The notes beneath the pieces were generated by a model. The model was not told the DNA's origin. It did no database searches and saw only the letters and a list, made by a program, of their open reading frames with translations. From Flavobacterium sp. 5 (GTDB lineage: Bacteria; Bacteroidota; Bacteroidia; Flavobacteriales; Flavobacteriaceae): a stretch of 64,000 bases of DNA. The position numbers and the translations under genes are program-made. The stretch lies in assembly GCF_002813295.1 (NCBI RefSeq), contig NZ_PHUE01000001.1, positions 1,612,001-1,676,000 of the forward strand, in the 5' to 3' direction. Below are positions 40,851 to 50,891 of this stretch, piece by piece. How positions within the stretch are numbered: the first letter of the stretch is position 1; every line of letters begins with the position of its first letter.

Positions 40851-43271
40851 TTACGACCCACACATTTCGCATTCGTCTGGACCAGCATTTTTAGCTAATT
40901 CAATCATTGCTCTGTATTCTTCAGGAGTCATTTGATCTTCTACCTCAACCGCTGCAAGAACTTTAGGTTGTGGTTTAGAATCTGGAATAGCTTCCTCTTT
41001 TTTGTCGTTGTTTAATGTAAACTTAATTGCATCAACCGCTGCTTTAGTTCTCAAGTAATACATTCCAGTTTTCAAACCTGATTGCCAAGCGTAGAAGTGC
41101 ATTGACGTTAGTTTTGAATAGTTGGCATCTTGCATGAACAAGTTTAAGGATTGCGATTGATCTACGAAATACCCTCTTTGACGAGACATATCGATGATGT
41201 CTTTCATAGACATTTCCCAAACGGTTTTGTATAATTCTTTTAAGTCTTGCGGGATGATATCAATGTTTTGAACCGATCCGTTTTGACGCATGATTTCTTG
41301 TTTCAAGTTCTCATTCCACAATCCTAGTCTAACTAAATCGTGCAATAAGTGTTTGTTTACCACGATGAATTCTCCAGACAATACACGTCTTGTGTAAATA
41401 TTTGAAGTATATGGTTCGAATGCTTCGTTGTTTCCTAAGATTTGAGAAGTCGATGCTGTTGGCATTGGCGCAACCAATAAGGAGTTACGTACTCCGTTTT
41501 TAACTACTTCTTTTCTCAAGGAAGCCCAATCCCATCTTCCTGACAATTCTTCGTCTTTCATTCCCCAAAGGTTGTGTTGGAATTCTCCATTAGACATTGG
41601 AGATCCTTTGAAAGTAGAATAGGGTCCTTCTTCGATTGCCATTTCCATAGAAGCTGTACAAGCTGCGAAATAAAGGGTTTCGAATATCTCTTGGTTTAAT
41701 GTTTTCGCTTCATCACTTGTAAATGGCATACGCAGCATGATAAAAGCATCTGCCAATCCTTGTACTCCAAGACCAATTGGTCTGTGACGCATGTTAGAGT
41801 TTTCTGCTTCTTTTACAGGGTAGTAATTTCTGTCGATTACTCTGTTCAAGTTACGAGTAACACGTTTGGTTACATCGTATAATAATTGGTGATTGAATGC
41901 CCCGTTCTCTACGAACATTGGCAACGAAATAGAAGCCAGGTTACAAACTGCTACCTCATCACTTGATGTAAACTCCATAATCTCAGTACATAAATTCGAA
42001 GAACGAATAGTACCTAGATTTTTTTGATTTGATTTTCTGTTTGCTGCATCTTTGTACAACATATATGGTGTTCCAGTCTCGATTTGAGATTCTAGAATTT
42101 TCTCCCATAACTCACGAGCTTTGATGGTTTTTCTACCTTTTCCTCTGAATTCGTAATCGGTGTACATTGCTTCGAATTCTTCTCCGTACACATCATACAA
42201 ACCTGGACATTCGTTAGGACACATTAACGTCCATGTAGAATCTTCCTGTACACGTTTCATGAATAAATCTGATGTCCACATTGCGAAGAATAAATCTCTT
42301 GCACGCATTTCTTCTTTACCTGTATTCTTTTTCAAGTCTAAGAAATCGAAGATATCCGCATGCCAAGTTTCGATATAAATTGCAAAACTTCCTTTTCTTT
42401 TTCCTCCTCCTTGATCTACGTAACGAGCGGTATCGTTGAATACTCTCAACATTGGAACAATTCCGTTGGATGTTCCGTTTGTACCACGAATATAAGAACC
42501 CGTTGCACGAACGTTGTGAATAGAAAGTCCTACTCCACCTGCAGATTGCGAGATTTTTGCTGTTTGTTTTAATGTATCGTAAATACCATCGATACTATCA
42601 TCTTGCATTGCCAAAAGGAAACAAGAAGACATTTGAGGTTTTGGTGTTCCTGCGTTGAACAACGTTGGAGTTGCGTGAGTAAAGAACTTTTTAGACATTA
42701 AGTCATACGTTTCTAAAACCGATTTTAAATCACCTAAGTGAATTCCAACCGAAACACGCATCAACATATGTTGTGGACGCTCTACGATTTTACCGTTTAT
42801 TTTCAATAAATACGAACGCTCTAATGTTTTAAAACCAAAGTAATCGTAGTTAAAATCTCTATTGTAAATGATATGCGAATCCAAAAACTCTGCATTCTCC
42901 ATAATCACTTTATGAACCTCTTCGGCTAATAATGGTGATTCTTGATTGGTTCTTGGATTGATATAGTGATACATCTCATTCATCGTTTCCGAGAATGATT
43001 TTGTGGTATTCGAATGTAAATTTGATATTGCAATACGAGCAGCCAATTGTGCATAATCTGGGTGAGCAATTGTCATAGATGCAGCTGTCTCTGCTGCAAG
43101 ATTATCCAGTTCAGATGTAGAAACGCCATCGTATAAACCCTCAATAACTCGCATAGCAACTTTAACCGGGTCTACCAATTCGTTCAAGCCATAACATAAC
43201 TTTTTAATTCTCTCTGTAATTTTGTCAAACATTACAGGCTCCTTGTGGCCATCTCTTTTTACTACAAACAT
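40851..43271 (-). CDS. nrdA: ribonucleoside-diphosphate reductase, alpha subunit (class Ia)
   Basis: Makes dNDPs aerobically with the NrdB radical subunit. It has an N-terminal ATP-cone (about 1-90; [20 protein letters not shown]), then a ten-stranded barrel with the active-site cysteine in [17 protein letters not shown], and catalytic [14 protein letters not shown], and the C-terminal redox tail ECEMCGS with the CxxC pair that reloads the active site. The start MFVVKRD is preferred over an ATG three codons upstream. At 806 residues it is a normal size. It follows nrdB on the same strand after an unusually long 286-nt gap. Confidence 0.95.
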   Translation of the reverse strand: MFVVKRDGHKEPVMFDKITERIKKLCYGLNELVDPVKVAMRVIEGLYDGVSTSELDNLAAETAASMTIAHPDYAQLAARIAISNLHSNTTKSFSETMNEMYHYINPRTNQESPLLAEEVHKVIMENAEFLDSHIIYNRDFNYDYFGFKTLERSYLLKINGKIVERPQHMLMRVSVGIHLGDLKSVLETYDLMSKKFFTHATPTLFNAGTPKPQMSSCFLLAMQDDSIDGIYDTLKQTAKISQSAGGVGLSIHNVRATGSYIRGTNGTSNGIVPMLRVFNDTARYVDQGGGKRKGSFAIYIETWHADIFDFLDLKKNTGKEEMRARDLFFAMWTSDLFMKRVQEDSTWTLMCPNECPGLYDVYGEEFEAMYTDYEFRGKGRKTIKARELWEKILESQIETGTPYMLYKDAANRKSNQKNLGTIRSSNLCTEIMEFTSSDEVAVCNLASISLPMFVENGAFNHQLLYDVTKRVTRNLNRVIDRNYYPVKEAENSNMRHRPIGLGVQGLADAFIMLRMPFTSDEAKTLNQEIFETLYFAACTASMEMAIEEGPYSTFKGSPMSNGEFQHNLWGMKDEELSGRWDWASLRKEVVKNGVRNSLLVAPMPTASTSQILGNNEAFEPYTSNIYTRRVLSGEFIVVNKHLLHDLVRLGLWNENLKQEIMRQNGSVQNIDIIPQDLKELYKTVWEMSMKDIIDMSRQRGYFVDQSQSLNLFMQDANYSKLTSMHFYAWQSGLKTGMYYLRTKAAVDAIKFTLNNDKKEEAIPDSKPQPKVLAAVEVEDQMTPEEYRAMIELAKNAGPDECEMCGS

Positions 43272-43370
43272 ACTTATCAAATTTTTTAATTAATGAATTG
43301 TGACTTACGAACAGTAGGAATTCATAATTCATTTTTTTTACTCGGTGTCAATCCATAACGTACTTCGATA

Positions 43371-43433
43371 TTTTGTTTCATCGCATAAAATGAAATGAAA
43401 CAAAACGTCGTTATATGTCCCAAAATAATTGGG
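43371..43433. promoter_or_regulatory. two inverted repeats in the nrdB-nrdA gap
   Basis: TTTTGTTTCAT (43371-43381) and ATGAAACAAAA (43395-43405) form a perfect 11-bp stem with a 13-nt loop; CCCAA-N5-TTGGG follows at 43419-43433. Neither has a U-tract on the minus strand, so they look more like processing, stability or protein-binding sites than terminators. The rest of the gap is AT-rich without obvious features. Confidence 0.55.
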
Positions 43434-43557
43434 CTGAATTAACTTAGTTTTTAGATTTGGGAATCTTGAAAAAAACTACTTAATTATAATTATTATTTTA
43501 TTTATTTTTTAACTCCATCCAAATACTTATAACGCATTTGAATGCCAAAATCGTATT

Positions 43558-44535
43558 CTAAAAATCAGCGTCGAAGCTTATTTTTTGGGAATCTCCTTCA
43601 GAAACTTTAACTCCTGATTTTTGGTATTCGGCAACTTTTTTCTCGAAGAAATTAGTTTTCCCTTGAAGTGAAATCATATCCATAAAATCGAATGGATTTG
43701 AAACATTGTACTCTCTCTCACAACCCAATTCTACTAATAACCTATCGGCTACAAATTCCAGATATTGTGTCATCAAACCAGCATTCATACCAATCAAACT
43801 TACTGGAAGTGATTCGGTAATAAATTCTCTTTCTATATTCAAAGCATCAACGATGATACTTCTAATTCTTTCTGTTGGAACTTTACTAATCAAATGGTGA
43901 TTGTGCAAGTGTACTGCAAAGTCACAGTGAACACCTTCGTCACGGGAAATCAACTCATTTGAAAATGTTAAACCTGGCATTAATCCACGTTTTTTCAACC
44001 AATAAATAGAACAAAACGCACCTGAAAAGAAAATCCCTTCTACAGCTGCAAAAGCGATCAGCCTTTCGGCAAAAGAATCTGATTCAATCCATTTTAAAGC
44101 CCAATCTGCTTTTTTTCTGATAGCAGGAAAAACATCTAAAGCATTAAATAAATCTGCTTTTTCGTTTTCATCCTTTACATAGGTATCAATCAAAAGAGAA
44201 TACGTTTCACTATGAATGTTTTCCATCATGATTTGGAAACCATAGAAAAATTTAGCTTCAGCATATTGTACTTCATTCACGAAATTCTCAGCTAAGTTTT
44301 CATTTACAATTCCATCAGAAGCTGCAAAGAAAGCTAAGATGTGTTTTATGAAATAACGTTCATCATCATTTAGCTTATTATTCCAATCATTTAAGTCTTG
44401 CGACAGATCAATTTCTTCAGCTGTCCAAAAACTAGCTTCCATTGATTTATAAAACTCCCAAATATCTTGGTGTTTGATAGGGAAAATTACAAATCGATTC
44501 TTGTTTTCTTGTAAAATTGGTTCTATTTGAGACAT
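43558..44535 (-). CDS. nrdB: ribonucleoside-diphosphate reductase, beta subunit
   Basis: Small subunit with the di-iron tyrosyl radical site, 325 residues. Ferritin-like helices carry the iron ligands in [33 protein letters not shown] and [14 protein letters not shown], where the Tyr in SETYSLL is the radical residue. The later ligands are in [12 protein letters not shown] and [11 protein letters not shown]. It is transcribed ahead of nrdA. A TAnnTTTG match lies 90 nt upstream. Confidence 0.95.
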   Translation of the reverse strand: MSQIEPILQENKNRFVIFPIKHQDIWEFYKSMEASFWTAEEIDLSQDLNDWNNKLNDDERYFIKHILAFFAASDGIVNENLAENFVNEVQYAEAKFFYGFQIMMENIHSETYSLLIDTYVKDENEKADLFNALDVFPAIRKKADWALKWIESDSFAERLIAFAAVEGIFFSGAFCSIYWLKKRGLMPGLTFSNELISRDEGVHCDFAVHLHNHHLISKVPTERIRSIIVDALNIEREFITESLPVSLIGMNAGLMTQYLEFVADRLLVELGCEREYNVSNPFDFMDMISLQGKTNFFEKKVAEYQKSGVKVSEGDSQKISFDADF

Positions 44536-44625
44536 TTGAGTTGAATGTTTATTTTGATATTTTTAATAAAAATGGATGCAAAAATTGAATTACAAAGATT
44601 GTGAAATAATGCGGTTATTAAAAGC

Positions 44626-44633
44626 CAAACTTA
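44626..44633 (-). promoter_or_regulatory. candidate promoter for nrdB (and nrdA)
   Basis: The minus strand reads TAAGTTTG; a minus-strand TTG (CAA at 44658-44660) lies 24 nt upstream, about normal spacing. The leader would be about 85 nt. I saw no NrdR-type box pair. Confidence 0.5.
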
Positions 44634-44794
44634 TTCACAATACCCCCTAGTTTTTAACAAAAAATAAAAATAGGAATAATTTTCATACAAATTATAAATA
44701 ATTGATTTTCAAAGTTTTGAAATAAATAAAGTAGCTTAAACTCCCATAAAATAACGAAATTTAAAAAGAAAAAGAGAAAATCTCAGAGATAACC

Positions 44795-45367
44795 TTATAA
44801 ACCTTTTTTTAAGTCTTCGGCTACTTTTTCAAGTTCCAAATACCAATCATTACCAAAGCGACGGATAAGAGCTTCTTTGACAAATTTATACACAGGAACT
44901 TCGAGTTCTTGCCCTAAAGAACAGGCTGCATCGCAAATATCCCATTTGTCGTAATTAACGGCTGCAAACTCGGTAAAATCTTTTACACGTATTGGATATA
45001 AATGACAAGAAACCGGTTTTTTCCAATCAACTATTCCTTGATTGTAAGCTTGTTCAATTCCACAAAGTGCAGTTTTCCCGTCAAAAATGACGTAAGCACA
45101 ATCTTTATTGTCAATTAGTGGTGTTTCCAGATCACCATCAGTTCCATTTACCCAAGTTCCTTGCGCTTCTATAGCTGCAATTCCCTCTTTTCTTAAAAAT
45201 GGTTTTACTTTAGGATATATTTCTTCCAGAATTTTTGTTTCTTCCAAACTCAATGGCGCTCCAGCATCGCCATCGACACAACAAGCCCCTTTGCAAGCTG
45301 ACAGATTACAAACAAATTCTTTTTCGAGTATATCCTCCGAGACGATGGTTTTTCCTAGTTGAAACAT
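44795..45367 (-). CDS. DUF3109 family cysteine-rich protein
   Basis: 190 residues, Bacteroidota family of unknown function. Cysteines cluster in FVCNLSACKGACCVDGDAG (19-37), a pattern like the YkgJ-type metal or iron-sulphur binding proteins, with more in YVIFDGKTALCGIEQ, SCHLYPIRV and DICDAACSLGQ. Cytosolic, no signal peptide. The candidate -7 element sits 4 nt before the ATG, implying a leaderless message. Confidence 0.88.
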   Translation of the reverse strand: MFQLGKTIVSEDILEKEFVCNLSACKGACCVDGDAGAPLSLEETKILEEIYPKVKPFLRKEGIAAIEAQGTWVNGTDGDLETPLIDNKDCAYVIFDGKTALCGIEQAYNQGIVDWKKPVSCHLYPIRVKDFTEFAAVNYDKWDICDAACSLGQELEVPVYKFVKEALIRRFGNDWYLELEKVAEDLKKGL

Positions 45368-45371
45368 TCTG

Positions 45372-45379
45372 CAAAGGTA
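45372..45379 (-). promoter_or_regulatory. candidate -7 promoter element for DUF3109 gene, leaderless layout
   Basis: The minus strand reads TACCTTTG, with 4 nt between it and the ATG, the same spacing as in the arsR-type gene at 35556-35563. Confidence 0.45.
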
Positions 45380-45583
45380 ACCAAAGATTCAAGAAATAAA
45401 AAACTACTCTCCACTAACCACACTAAAACAAATCAAATTAACACATTGCAACAATTTTACTTACATAAATAACTTGTGTTTATTTTCATCTGCCGTAGCA
45501 ACCCATTAATTCTGTGCGTATTATTCAAAAAAAGAAATTCTGTTGATTTAACAATAGAACTCTTAAAATGAAAAAAATATACG

Positions 45584-45591
45584 TATTTTTG
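45584..45591 (+). promoter_or_regulatory. candidate -7 promoter element for marC-type gene
   Basis: TATTTTTG (TAnnTTTG), 46 nt before the ATG at 45638. The 270-nt divergent gap to the DUF3109 gene holds no other feature I can name. Confidence 0.5.
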
Positions 45592-45637
45592 ATAATCAAA
45601 AGGATACCATTTTAATTATTCATTAAAAACTAAGACT

Positions 45638-46216
45638 ATGATGGATTTCAACATAAAAGAGATAATAACTGTAGGAATGGTTCTTTTCGCTGTAATTGAT
45701 ATAGTGGGATCTATTCCTATCATTGTTGGATTGAGAGCCAAACATGGTCATATTGAATCAGAGAAAGCAGCCTTGGTGGCTGGACTGATTATGATACTAT
45801 TTTTATTTATAGGAGAAGAATTCCTGGGACTGATAGGAATCGATGTTCACTCATTTGCTGTGGCTGGATCTTTTGTATTATTCTTTTTGGCTCTGGAAAT
45901 GATTTTGGGAATTCGGATTTACCGTGATGAAGAAGCCAGTTCTGCTTCGATAGTTCCATTAGCTTTTCCACTCATTGCTGGTGCAGGTACAATGACTACA
46001 TTACTCTCTTTGCGTTCACAATTTCATACCCTAAATATTATTATAGCCATTATACTCAATATTATACTCGTTTATATTGTTTTGAAGTCCTCTGGGAAAA
46101 TTGAAAAAATGTTAGGAAAAAATGGACTTGGCGTGATTCGTAAGACCTTTGGTGTAGTCCTTTTGGCAATTGCTGTTAAATTATTTGCTGCTAATGTTAA
46201 AGGTTTGTTTCTCTAA
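45638..46216 (+). CDS. MarC family integral membrane protein
   Basis: 192 residues with six hydrophobic segments. The conserved start region FAVIDIVGSIPIIVGL and the mid-protein LAFPLIAGAGTMTTLLSL are the two half-repeats typical of MarC/UPF0056 proteins. Despite the name (multiple antibiotic resistance locus), the family has no proven transport function. Second start codon three bases on is equally possible. Confidence 0.92.
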   Translation: MMDFNIKEIITVGMVLFAVIDIVGSIPIIVGLRAKHGHIESEKAALVAGLIMILFLFIGEEFLGLIGIDVHSFAVAGSFVLFFLALEMILGIRIYRDEEASSASIVPLAFPLIAGAGTMTTLLSLRSQFHTLNIIIAIILNIILVYIVLKSSGKIEKMLGKNGLGVIRKTFGVVLLAIAVKLFAANVKGLFL

Positions 46217-46232
46217 TAAAAAAAATTATAAA

Positions 46233-46320
46233 TTTACCCCCTAATATATTTTCTCGGTAAAGATTACTTCGTGTTTAAACTTATTTGATGACAATTATGA
46301 ATTAAAACTTTACCGGTAAA
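46233..46320. promoter_or_regulatory. repeated TTTACC/GGTAAA dyads upstream of a two-gene operon
   Basis: TTTACCGGTAAA at 46309-46320 is a perfect 12-bp palindrome 18 nt before the ATG. The same half-sites occur separated by 17 nt at 46233-46238 (TTTACC) and 46256-46261 (GGTAAA). Repetition of the same dyad suggests a protein-binding site. No TAnnTTTG element is obvious in the gap. Confidence 0.5.
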
Positions 46321-46338
46321 AAAACAAAAATTAAACCT

Positions 46339-46542
46339 ATGAAAATTTTCACTAACATCTTAGTGCTTTTAGCCGTTTCGCTTCTAGTTTTCAATATTAC
46401 TTTAATTGATTTTCACAATCCATTTAAAGGAGATAGTGTAATCGCACTTGTTGGTGTAGTCGCTTCGTTTTGTGCAGTATTAATTCTTCTTATTTTTAGA
46501 ATGTCTAAAAAAATAGTTGAAAAAATGAACGACAACGCATAA
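46339..46542 (+). CDS. small two-helix membrane protein
   Basis: 67 residues, unknown family. Two hydrophobic helices (about 4-24 and 34-53) with a short loop containing DFHNPFKGDS and a basic C-terminus (RMSKKIVEKMND), so both ends are probably cytosolic. It ends 2 nt before the GTG of the FAD protein gene, so the two are almost certainly translated from one message. Confidence 0.7.
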   Translation: MKIFTNILVLLAVSLLVFNITLIDFHNPFKGDSVIALVGVVASFCAVLILLIFRMSKKIVEKMNDNA

Positions 46543-46544
46543 CT

Positions 46545-47150
46545 GTGTTTGATGTACTAATTATAGGCGGAGGTGTTTCAGGAATATCCTGTGCACTCGT
46601 ATTGGGCTCTGCCAAAAACAAAGCTTTTGCTTCCAATAAGAAAATTGGGATTTTTACCCATCAAAAGACTTCTGCTCTACAAGAAGCGCTTTTTAACAAT
46701 GCTTACGGAATTCCTCAAGGGAAATTAGGATCGGATTTATTAATCGAAAGTATCGAGAATTTATCCAATAGTTATCCTCACATCACTCAAATTCCTGAAG
46801 AAAAAGTAATAAAAATAAAAGGACAATATCCTGAATATACTGTTATTACTAACAAAAATTCATACCAAACCCATAATATAGTAATTGGAATAGGTTCTGC
46901 CAATACATTTGCTATTGAAGGCTTGATGCAATTTGTTGAACCTCACAAAAAAGCTTTACCAGAAAAACAAAGAATCCAGCTCAAGAACATCGACCACAAA
47001 GTAACCGATGGTATTTATGTAGTAGGAACTCTTGCGGGATGGAGAAGTCAACTGGCGATTGCCGCAGGAAGCGGAGCCGCTGTTGCTACCGATTTACTTA
47101 CTTTATGGAATGAAGGAACACAAACTCATTCTCACGATAGTATTCGATAG
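46545..47150 (+). CDS. FAD-dependent oxidoreductase, half-size thioredoxin-reductase-like
   Basis: 201 residues with a GTG start. The FAD-binding Rossmann motif is at the very N-terminus (FDVLIIGGGVSGISCALVLG) and the closing FAD motif near the end (DGIYVVGTLAGWRSQLAIAAGSG). Thioredoxin reductases are about 310 residues and insert an NADPH domain with a CxxC pair; that domain and the cysteines are missing, so this is a minimal FAD-binding form with unknown electron donor. The small membrane protein encoded 2 nt upstream may anchor it. Confidence 0.8.
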   Translation: MFDVLIIGGGVSGISCALVLGSAKNKAFASNKKIGIFTHQKTSALQEALFNNAYGIPQGKLGSDLLIESIENLSNSYPHITQIPEEKVIKIKGQYPEYTVITNKNSYQTHNIVIGIGSANTFAIEGLMQFVEPHKKALPEKQRIQLKNIDHKVTDGIYVVGTLAGWRSQLAIAAGSGAAVATDLLTLWNEGTQTHSHDSIR

Positions 47151-47160
47151 ATTATTTTTT

Positions 47161-47472
47161 TTACTTAATCGAAATAATTTCTTTTACTTTCATGTGCTTT
47201 TCAGTTTCAGTTTTCCAAATTTCTCCTTTTAACGAAACTTCCTCTCCTACTTTAAGTTGTTTGTAATTTTGAGGACCTCCAACATTTACGATACTTATTA
47301 CAGCAAAATAAACTTCGTTTTTATCTGTATTGATTTTTGCAGTATAACCGTCTTTTCCAAACTCAACTGAAACTACTTTTCCAGAAATTGTATTTTTATC
47401 TTTCATACATGCACAAGAAATTGAAAAAATCAAAAGCATTGAAACTGCCAAAAATCGAATTATATTTTTCAT
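47161..47472 (-). CDS. small lipoprotein of unknown function
   Basis: 103 residues: signal peptide with lipobox FSISC (Cys20), a second Cys two residues on, then a small all-beta domain (SGKVVSVEFGKDGYTAKINT, SLKGEIWKTETEKHMKVKEI) suggesting an OB-like barrel. Convergent with the FAD protein gene (10-nt gap). Confidence 0.7.
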   Translation of the reverse strand: MKNIIRFLAVSMLLIFSISCACMKDKNTISGKVVSVEFGKDGYTAKINTDKNEVYFAVISIVNVGGPQNYKQLKVGEEVSLKGEIWKTETEKHMKVKEIISIK

Positions 47473-47518
47473 ATTTATTTTTTTAATCTATATCTAAATT
47501 ACCGAAAACTTTCTAAAA

Positions 47519-49096
47519 TTATTGTTTTCCATTCAAAACTGCTTTTATCATCGCATCCTCTTTCAAAACCATTTGATAATAATAACTATCGCCGTACAGT
47601 TGTCTGGCAAATTCAGCATTGACATATCTTTTTACCAAAACTTTATATTTATCCAATTCAATTACCAATCCATTTTGAGTAAGGTATTTTTGAAAAGCAT
47701 TAAAATACAAATCAGTTGCATTGATTTTAGTTCGGAATTGATCAAAAGGCATTTTGGCAAAAGCGTTTCTATTTTTATCTAACTGTTCAAAAACAAAATG
47801 ACCCACAATTCCAGATTGCAATAAATACGAAACATTTTCGGTTCCGTGTTCTGCTTCTAAAGGCACAAAAACATCAGGCACAATTCCGCCACCGCCGTAA
47901 ACAATTTTACCTTTTTTAGTCTTGAACTTCAAAGAATCTACCACTTTGATACTATCTTTTTTATACAATTCTCCGTGTAAAAAACGAGACTCAGATTCTT
48001 TAAAATATTCCTCCTTTCCTTTCGAATAAGGTTTTTGAATAGATCTTCCTGTTGGTGTATAATATCTGGCAATCGTAAGTCGAACAGCCGAACCATCATT
48101 AAAATCCATTTCACGTTGTACTAATCCTTTCCCAAAAGAGCGTCTTCCTACAATCGTACCACGATCATTATCTTGTATTGCTCCTGCTAAAATTTCACTA
48201 GCCGAAGCACTGTTTTCATTAATTAAAACAAAAACATTACCTGTTTCAAAACTACCTTTTTCAGTAGCAAATGTTTTTTCTGTTGCTTCTTTTGCACTTT
48301 TTGTAAAAACAATCAATGTTTTGTCTTTCAAAAATTCATCTGCAATGGCGATTGCTTCCTCCATATAACCTCCACCATTATCCCGAACATCAATTACAAG
48401 AGATTTTATACCTTGCTTTTTTAAAGTAGCCAAAGCAGTTTGAAATTCAGCATAAGTAGTTTCGGCAAAACGATTAATCTTGATATACCCTATAGTCGAA
48501 TTTAATCGCAAAGCTACATCAACACTTTTCAAAGGAATTACATCACGTTTGATGGTAACTTTTATTTTTTTGTGTTCAGATTTTCGGTAAATAGTCAAAT
48601 CAATTTGAGAACCAACCTCTCCTTTTAAAGTTGCAAACAAACTGTCATTAGGCAATTTTCTACCAAACAATTTCGTTTTATTCGCAAATAAAATACGATC
48701 GCCAGCCAAAATACCGCCTTTAGCAGAAGGTCCGTTTTTTACAGGAGCTATAACAGCAACTGAATCTTTAAACATGTAAAAATTAATTCCTATACCAACA
48801 AAATCACCTTTCATAGTCTCAGCAATTTCAGCTTGCTCTTGTGGTGGAATATATACTGAATGGGGATCTAACTTTGCTAGAATATTATCAACCGTCAGAC
48901 TTACTATTGAATCTGTATTAACATCATCAACATATTCATTGTCGATAAAATCAATCAGTTTATTAAGTTTCTCTTTGGTATTTTTTTTCGCAATAAAAGA
49001 TTTGGAAGATGGAGATCCGGAAATACTGCCTATAAAAATTCCGAGAGCAAAAATGCCTCCAATAACTATCGGTAAATATTTATTATTAAATGTCAT
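47519..49096 (-). CDS. C-terminal processing peptidase, S41 family
   Basis: Periplasmic serine protease of 525 residues. N-terminal signal/anchor (about 8-28), a PDZ domain (about 85-175; GDFVGIGINFYMF and the ligand loop), then the S41 core with ENSASASEILAGAI (nucleophile Ser) and GRRSFGKGLVQ (general-base Lys). Relatives trim C-termini of envelope proteins. It follows the dCMP deaminase gene by 1 nt, so they form an operon with the HupE-like gene. Confidence 0.92.
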   Translation of the reverse strand: MTFNNKYLPIVIGGIFALGIFIGSISGSPSSKSFIAKKNTKEKLNKLIDFIDNEYVDDVNTDSIVSLTVDNILAKLDPHSVYIPPQEQAEIAETMKGDFVGIGINFYMFKDSVAVIAPVKNGPSAKGGILAGDRILFANKTKLFGRKLPNDSLFATLKGEVGSQIDLTIYRKSEHKKIKVTIKRDVIPLKSVDVALRLNSTIGYIKINRFAETTYAEFQTALATLKKQGIKSLVIDVRDNGGGYMEEAIAIADEFLKDKTLIVFTKSAKEATEKTFATEKGSFETGNVFVLINENSASASEILAGAIQDNDRGTIVGRRSFGKGLVQREMDFNDGSAVRLTIARYYTPTGRSIQKPYSKGKEEYFKESESRFLHGELYKKDSIKVVDSLKFKTKKGKIVYGGGGIVPDVFVPLEAEHGTENVSYLLQSGIVGHFVFEQLDKNRNAFAKMPFDQFRTKINATDLYFNAFQKYLTQNGLVIELDKYKVLVKRYVNAEFARQLYGDSYYYQMVLKEDAMIKAVLNGKQ

Positions 49097-49097
49097 T

Positions 49098-49532
49098 TTA
49101 TTCGTCTTCTAAAACAGGAATATGCTCTACTTCTATACCTGCCTTTATTAAAAATTGCAAACCAGAATCATCACGATACCCATTATGATACACCACTCTT
49201 TTTATTCCAGATTGATGAATTAGCTTACTACATTCTTTACAAGGCGAAAGTGTAATATACAAAGTAGCTCCTTCACAAGACTGAGTAGATCTTGCCACTT
49301 TTAATATGGCATTGGCTTCGGCGTGTAAAACATCCCAACGAGTTAGCCCCTCTTCGTCTTCACAACAATTTTCGAATCCTGAAGGTGTTCCATTGTATCC
49401 GTCAGATATAATCATTCGGTCTTTTACAATAATCGCTCCTACTTGTTTTCTTTTGCAATAGGATAATAATCCCCATTCTGTTGCTATTCTAAGATACGCT
49501 TTATCGTATTTATTCAATTTAATTTTCTCCAT
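49098..49532 (-). CDS. dCMP deaminase family protein
   Basis: 144-residue zinc deaminase making dUMP for thymidylate synthesis; ComEB-like. Zinc motifs are HAEANAILKVA (His and catalytic Glu) and PCKECSKLI. GYNGTPSGFENC is the nucleotide-binding loop of dCMP deaminases. Located between the HupE-like gene (9 nt) and the S41 protease gene (1 nt). Confidence 0.92.
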   Translation of the reverse strand: MEKIKLNKYDKAYLRIATEWGLLSYCKRKQVGAIIVKDRMIISDGYNGTPSGFENCCEDEEGLTRWDVLHAEANAILKVARSTQSCEGATLYITLSPCKECSKLIHQSGIKRVVYHNGYRDDSGLQFLIKAGIEVEHIPVLEDE

Positions 49533-49541
49533 AAATCATTA

Positions 49542-50132
49542 TCATTTCCAGATTTCGCTTCCCAAAATCATTGGTAAAACTACACCAATTATGAACGCCG
49601 ACATCACCAAAGCCCAATCACGTTTTGAAAAACGAAAAACAGTTTGTACAATATACGACAAAATTAGCACTACAATAACAACTACTATTTGTGCAGCTTC
49701 TATTCCTAATGCAAATTCACTCATAGGTAGTAATTTGGAAGCATTGCTTCCTCCGAGTATTGTTTTAAAATAATTTGAAAACCCTAATCCGTGTATGATT
49801 CCAAAGAACAAAGTTATTATAAAAACCAAATTAACGCTATCATTTTTACCTGTTTTTCCAGCAGTAAATAAATTATAAAATGCCGTTATTAAAATAGTAA
49901 TTGGTATCAGTAATTCTACCACATTTACTTTGACAGCAATAATTCCAAAAACCGAAAGAAACAGTGCTGTAGTATGCCCTAAAGTAAACACCGTTACTAA
50001 AAGCAAAATTCTTTTCCAGTCATTAAACGAAAACGGAACAGACAATGCAATTAAAAATAAAACATGATCATAGGCGTGAATATTCAATACATGTTTTAAA
50101 CCTATCTGAAAGTAAATTAAAAAATCTGACAT
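49542..50132 (-). CDS. HupE/UreJ family membrane protein
   Basis: 196 residues, six hydrophobic segments. The conserved N-terminal histidine motif GLKHVLNIHAYDHVLFLIAL and VTVFTLGHTTALFLS are typical of HupE/UreJ_2, putative nickel/cobalt or other metal permeases. There is no hydrogenase or urease gene nearby, and the Bacteroidota branch is of unknown function. First gene of a three-gene leftward operon. Confidence 0.87.
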   Translation of the reverse strand: MSDFLIYFQIGLKHVLNIHAYDHVLFLIALSVPFSFNDWKRILLLVTVFTLGHTTALFLSVFGIIAVKVNVVELLIPITILITAFYNLFTAGKTGKNDSVNLVFIITLFFGIIHGLGFSNYFKTILGGSNASKLLPMSEFALGIEAAQIVVVIVVLILSYIVQTVFRFSKRDWALVMSAFIIGVVLPMILGSEIWK

Positions 50133-50283
50133 TGCTAAATGAATTAAATTGATAAGGGGACGTAAACTTACGATTAATTTTGAAAATGAAATATTAGAAA
50201 CTAATCATATTAAAAACGAACAAAAACTAAAATTAGTACTAAAAAAATAACTAACTTTATATCAAACCTTAAATACCAACACT

Positions 50284-50715
50284 ATGCCTTTTTCAGACTT
50301 ATTCAACAGTGAAAACATCCAAAAGAATCGAGGTCACTTTTCTGCCCTAGTGCGTATAGCACATGCTGACGGCAATATTACAGAGAAAGAACAAAACTTT
50401 TTGGATAAATTAGCTGTAGCACTTCAAATTTCTAAAGAAGAATATGAAGAAATTTTAGAAAACCCATCCAAGCATGAAATCAATGCTCCATACTTATATG
50501 TTGACAGACTTGAAGCTTTATATAAGCTTGCCAAAATTGTACATCGGGATCATCAATTGGGAGACTTGCAAGAACACTTATTAGTTAAGTTTGCATTAGC
50601 CTTGGGTTTTACTCCCAGCAATGTACATTACATAGTAAACAAAGCATTAAAACTAGTAGATTTAGACGTTGACGAAGAAACCTTCTTATATGAAATGAAA
50701 AACATGTACAAATAG
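50284..50715 (+). CDS. TerB-like helical protein
   Basis: 143 residues, all-helical. The pattern ALVRIAHADGNITEKEQNFLDKLA is the TerB/DjlA signature with its acidic D/E residues; a second half (YKLAKIVHRDHQLGDLQEHLL) repeats it. TerB proteins are linked to tellurite resistance and membrane stress, but stand-alone Bacteroidota members are uncharacterised. It has its own strong terminator. Confidence 0.8.
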   Translation: MPFSDLFNSENIQKNRGHFSALVRIAHADGNITEKEQNFLDKLAVALQISKEEYEEILENPSKHEINAPYLYVDRLEALYKLAKIVHRDHQLGDLQEHLLVKFALALGFTPSNVHYIVNKALKLVDLDVDEETFLYEMKNMYK

Positions 50716-50772
50716 TAATTACGAATTACGCTAATGATCATTATTTTGTTAGCATAAATTTCATTCTTAAAT

Positions 50773-50805
50773 AAAGAAAGCTCCTGATAGTAGGAGCTTT
50801 CTTTT
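50773..50805 (+). terminator. strong Rho-independent terminator of the TerB-like gene
   Basis: AAAGAAAGCTCCT and AGGAGCTTTCTTT form a perfect 13-bp stem with a 6-nt loop and a T-run. Confidence 0.9.
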
Positions 50806-50891
50806 TGGTTTGTATTTAACTTAAGTAATTAGGTATATTTAATAGTATACTTAACACTCATTATAAGCGTAATTATTAATTCGTAATTGAT

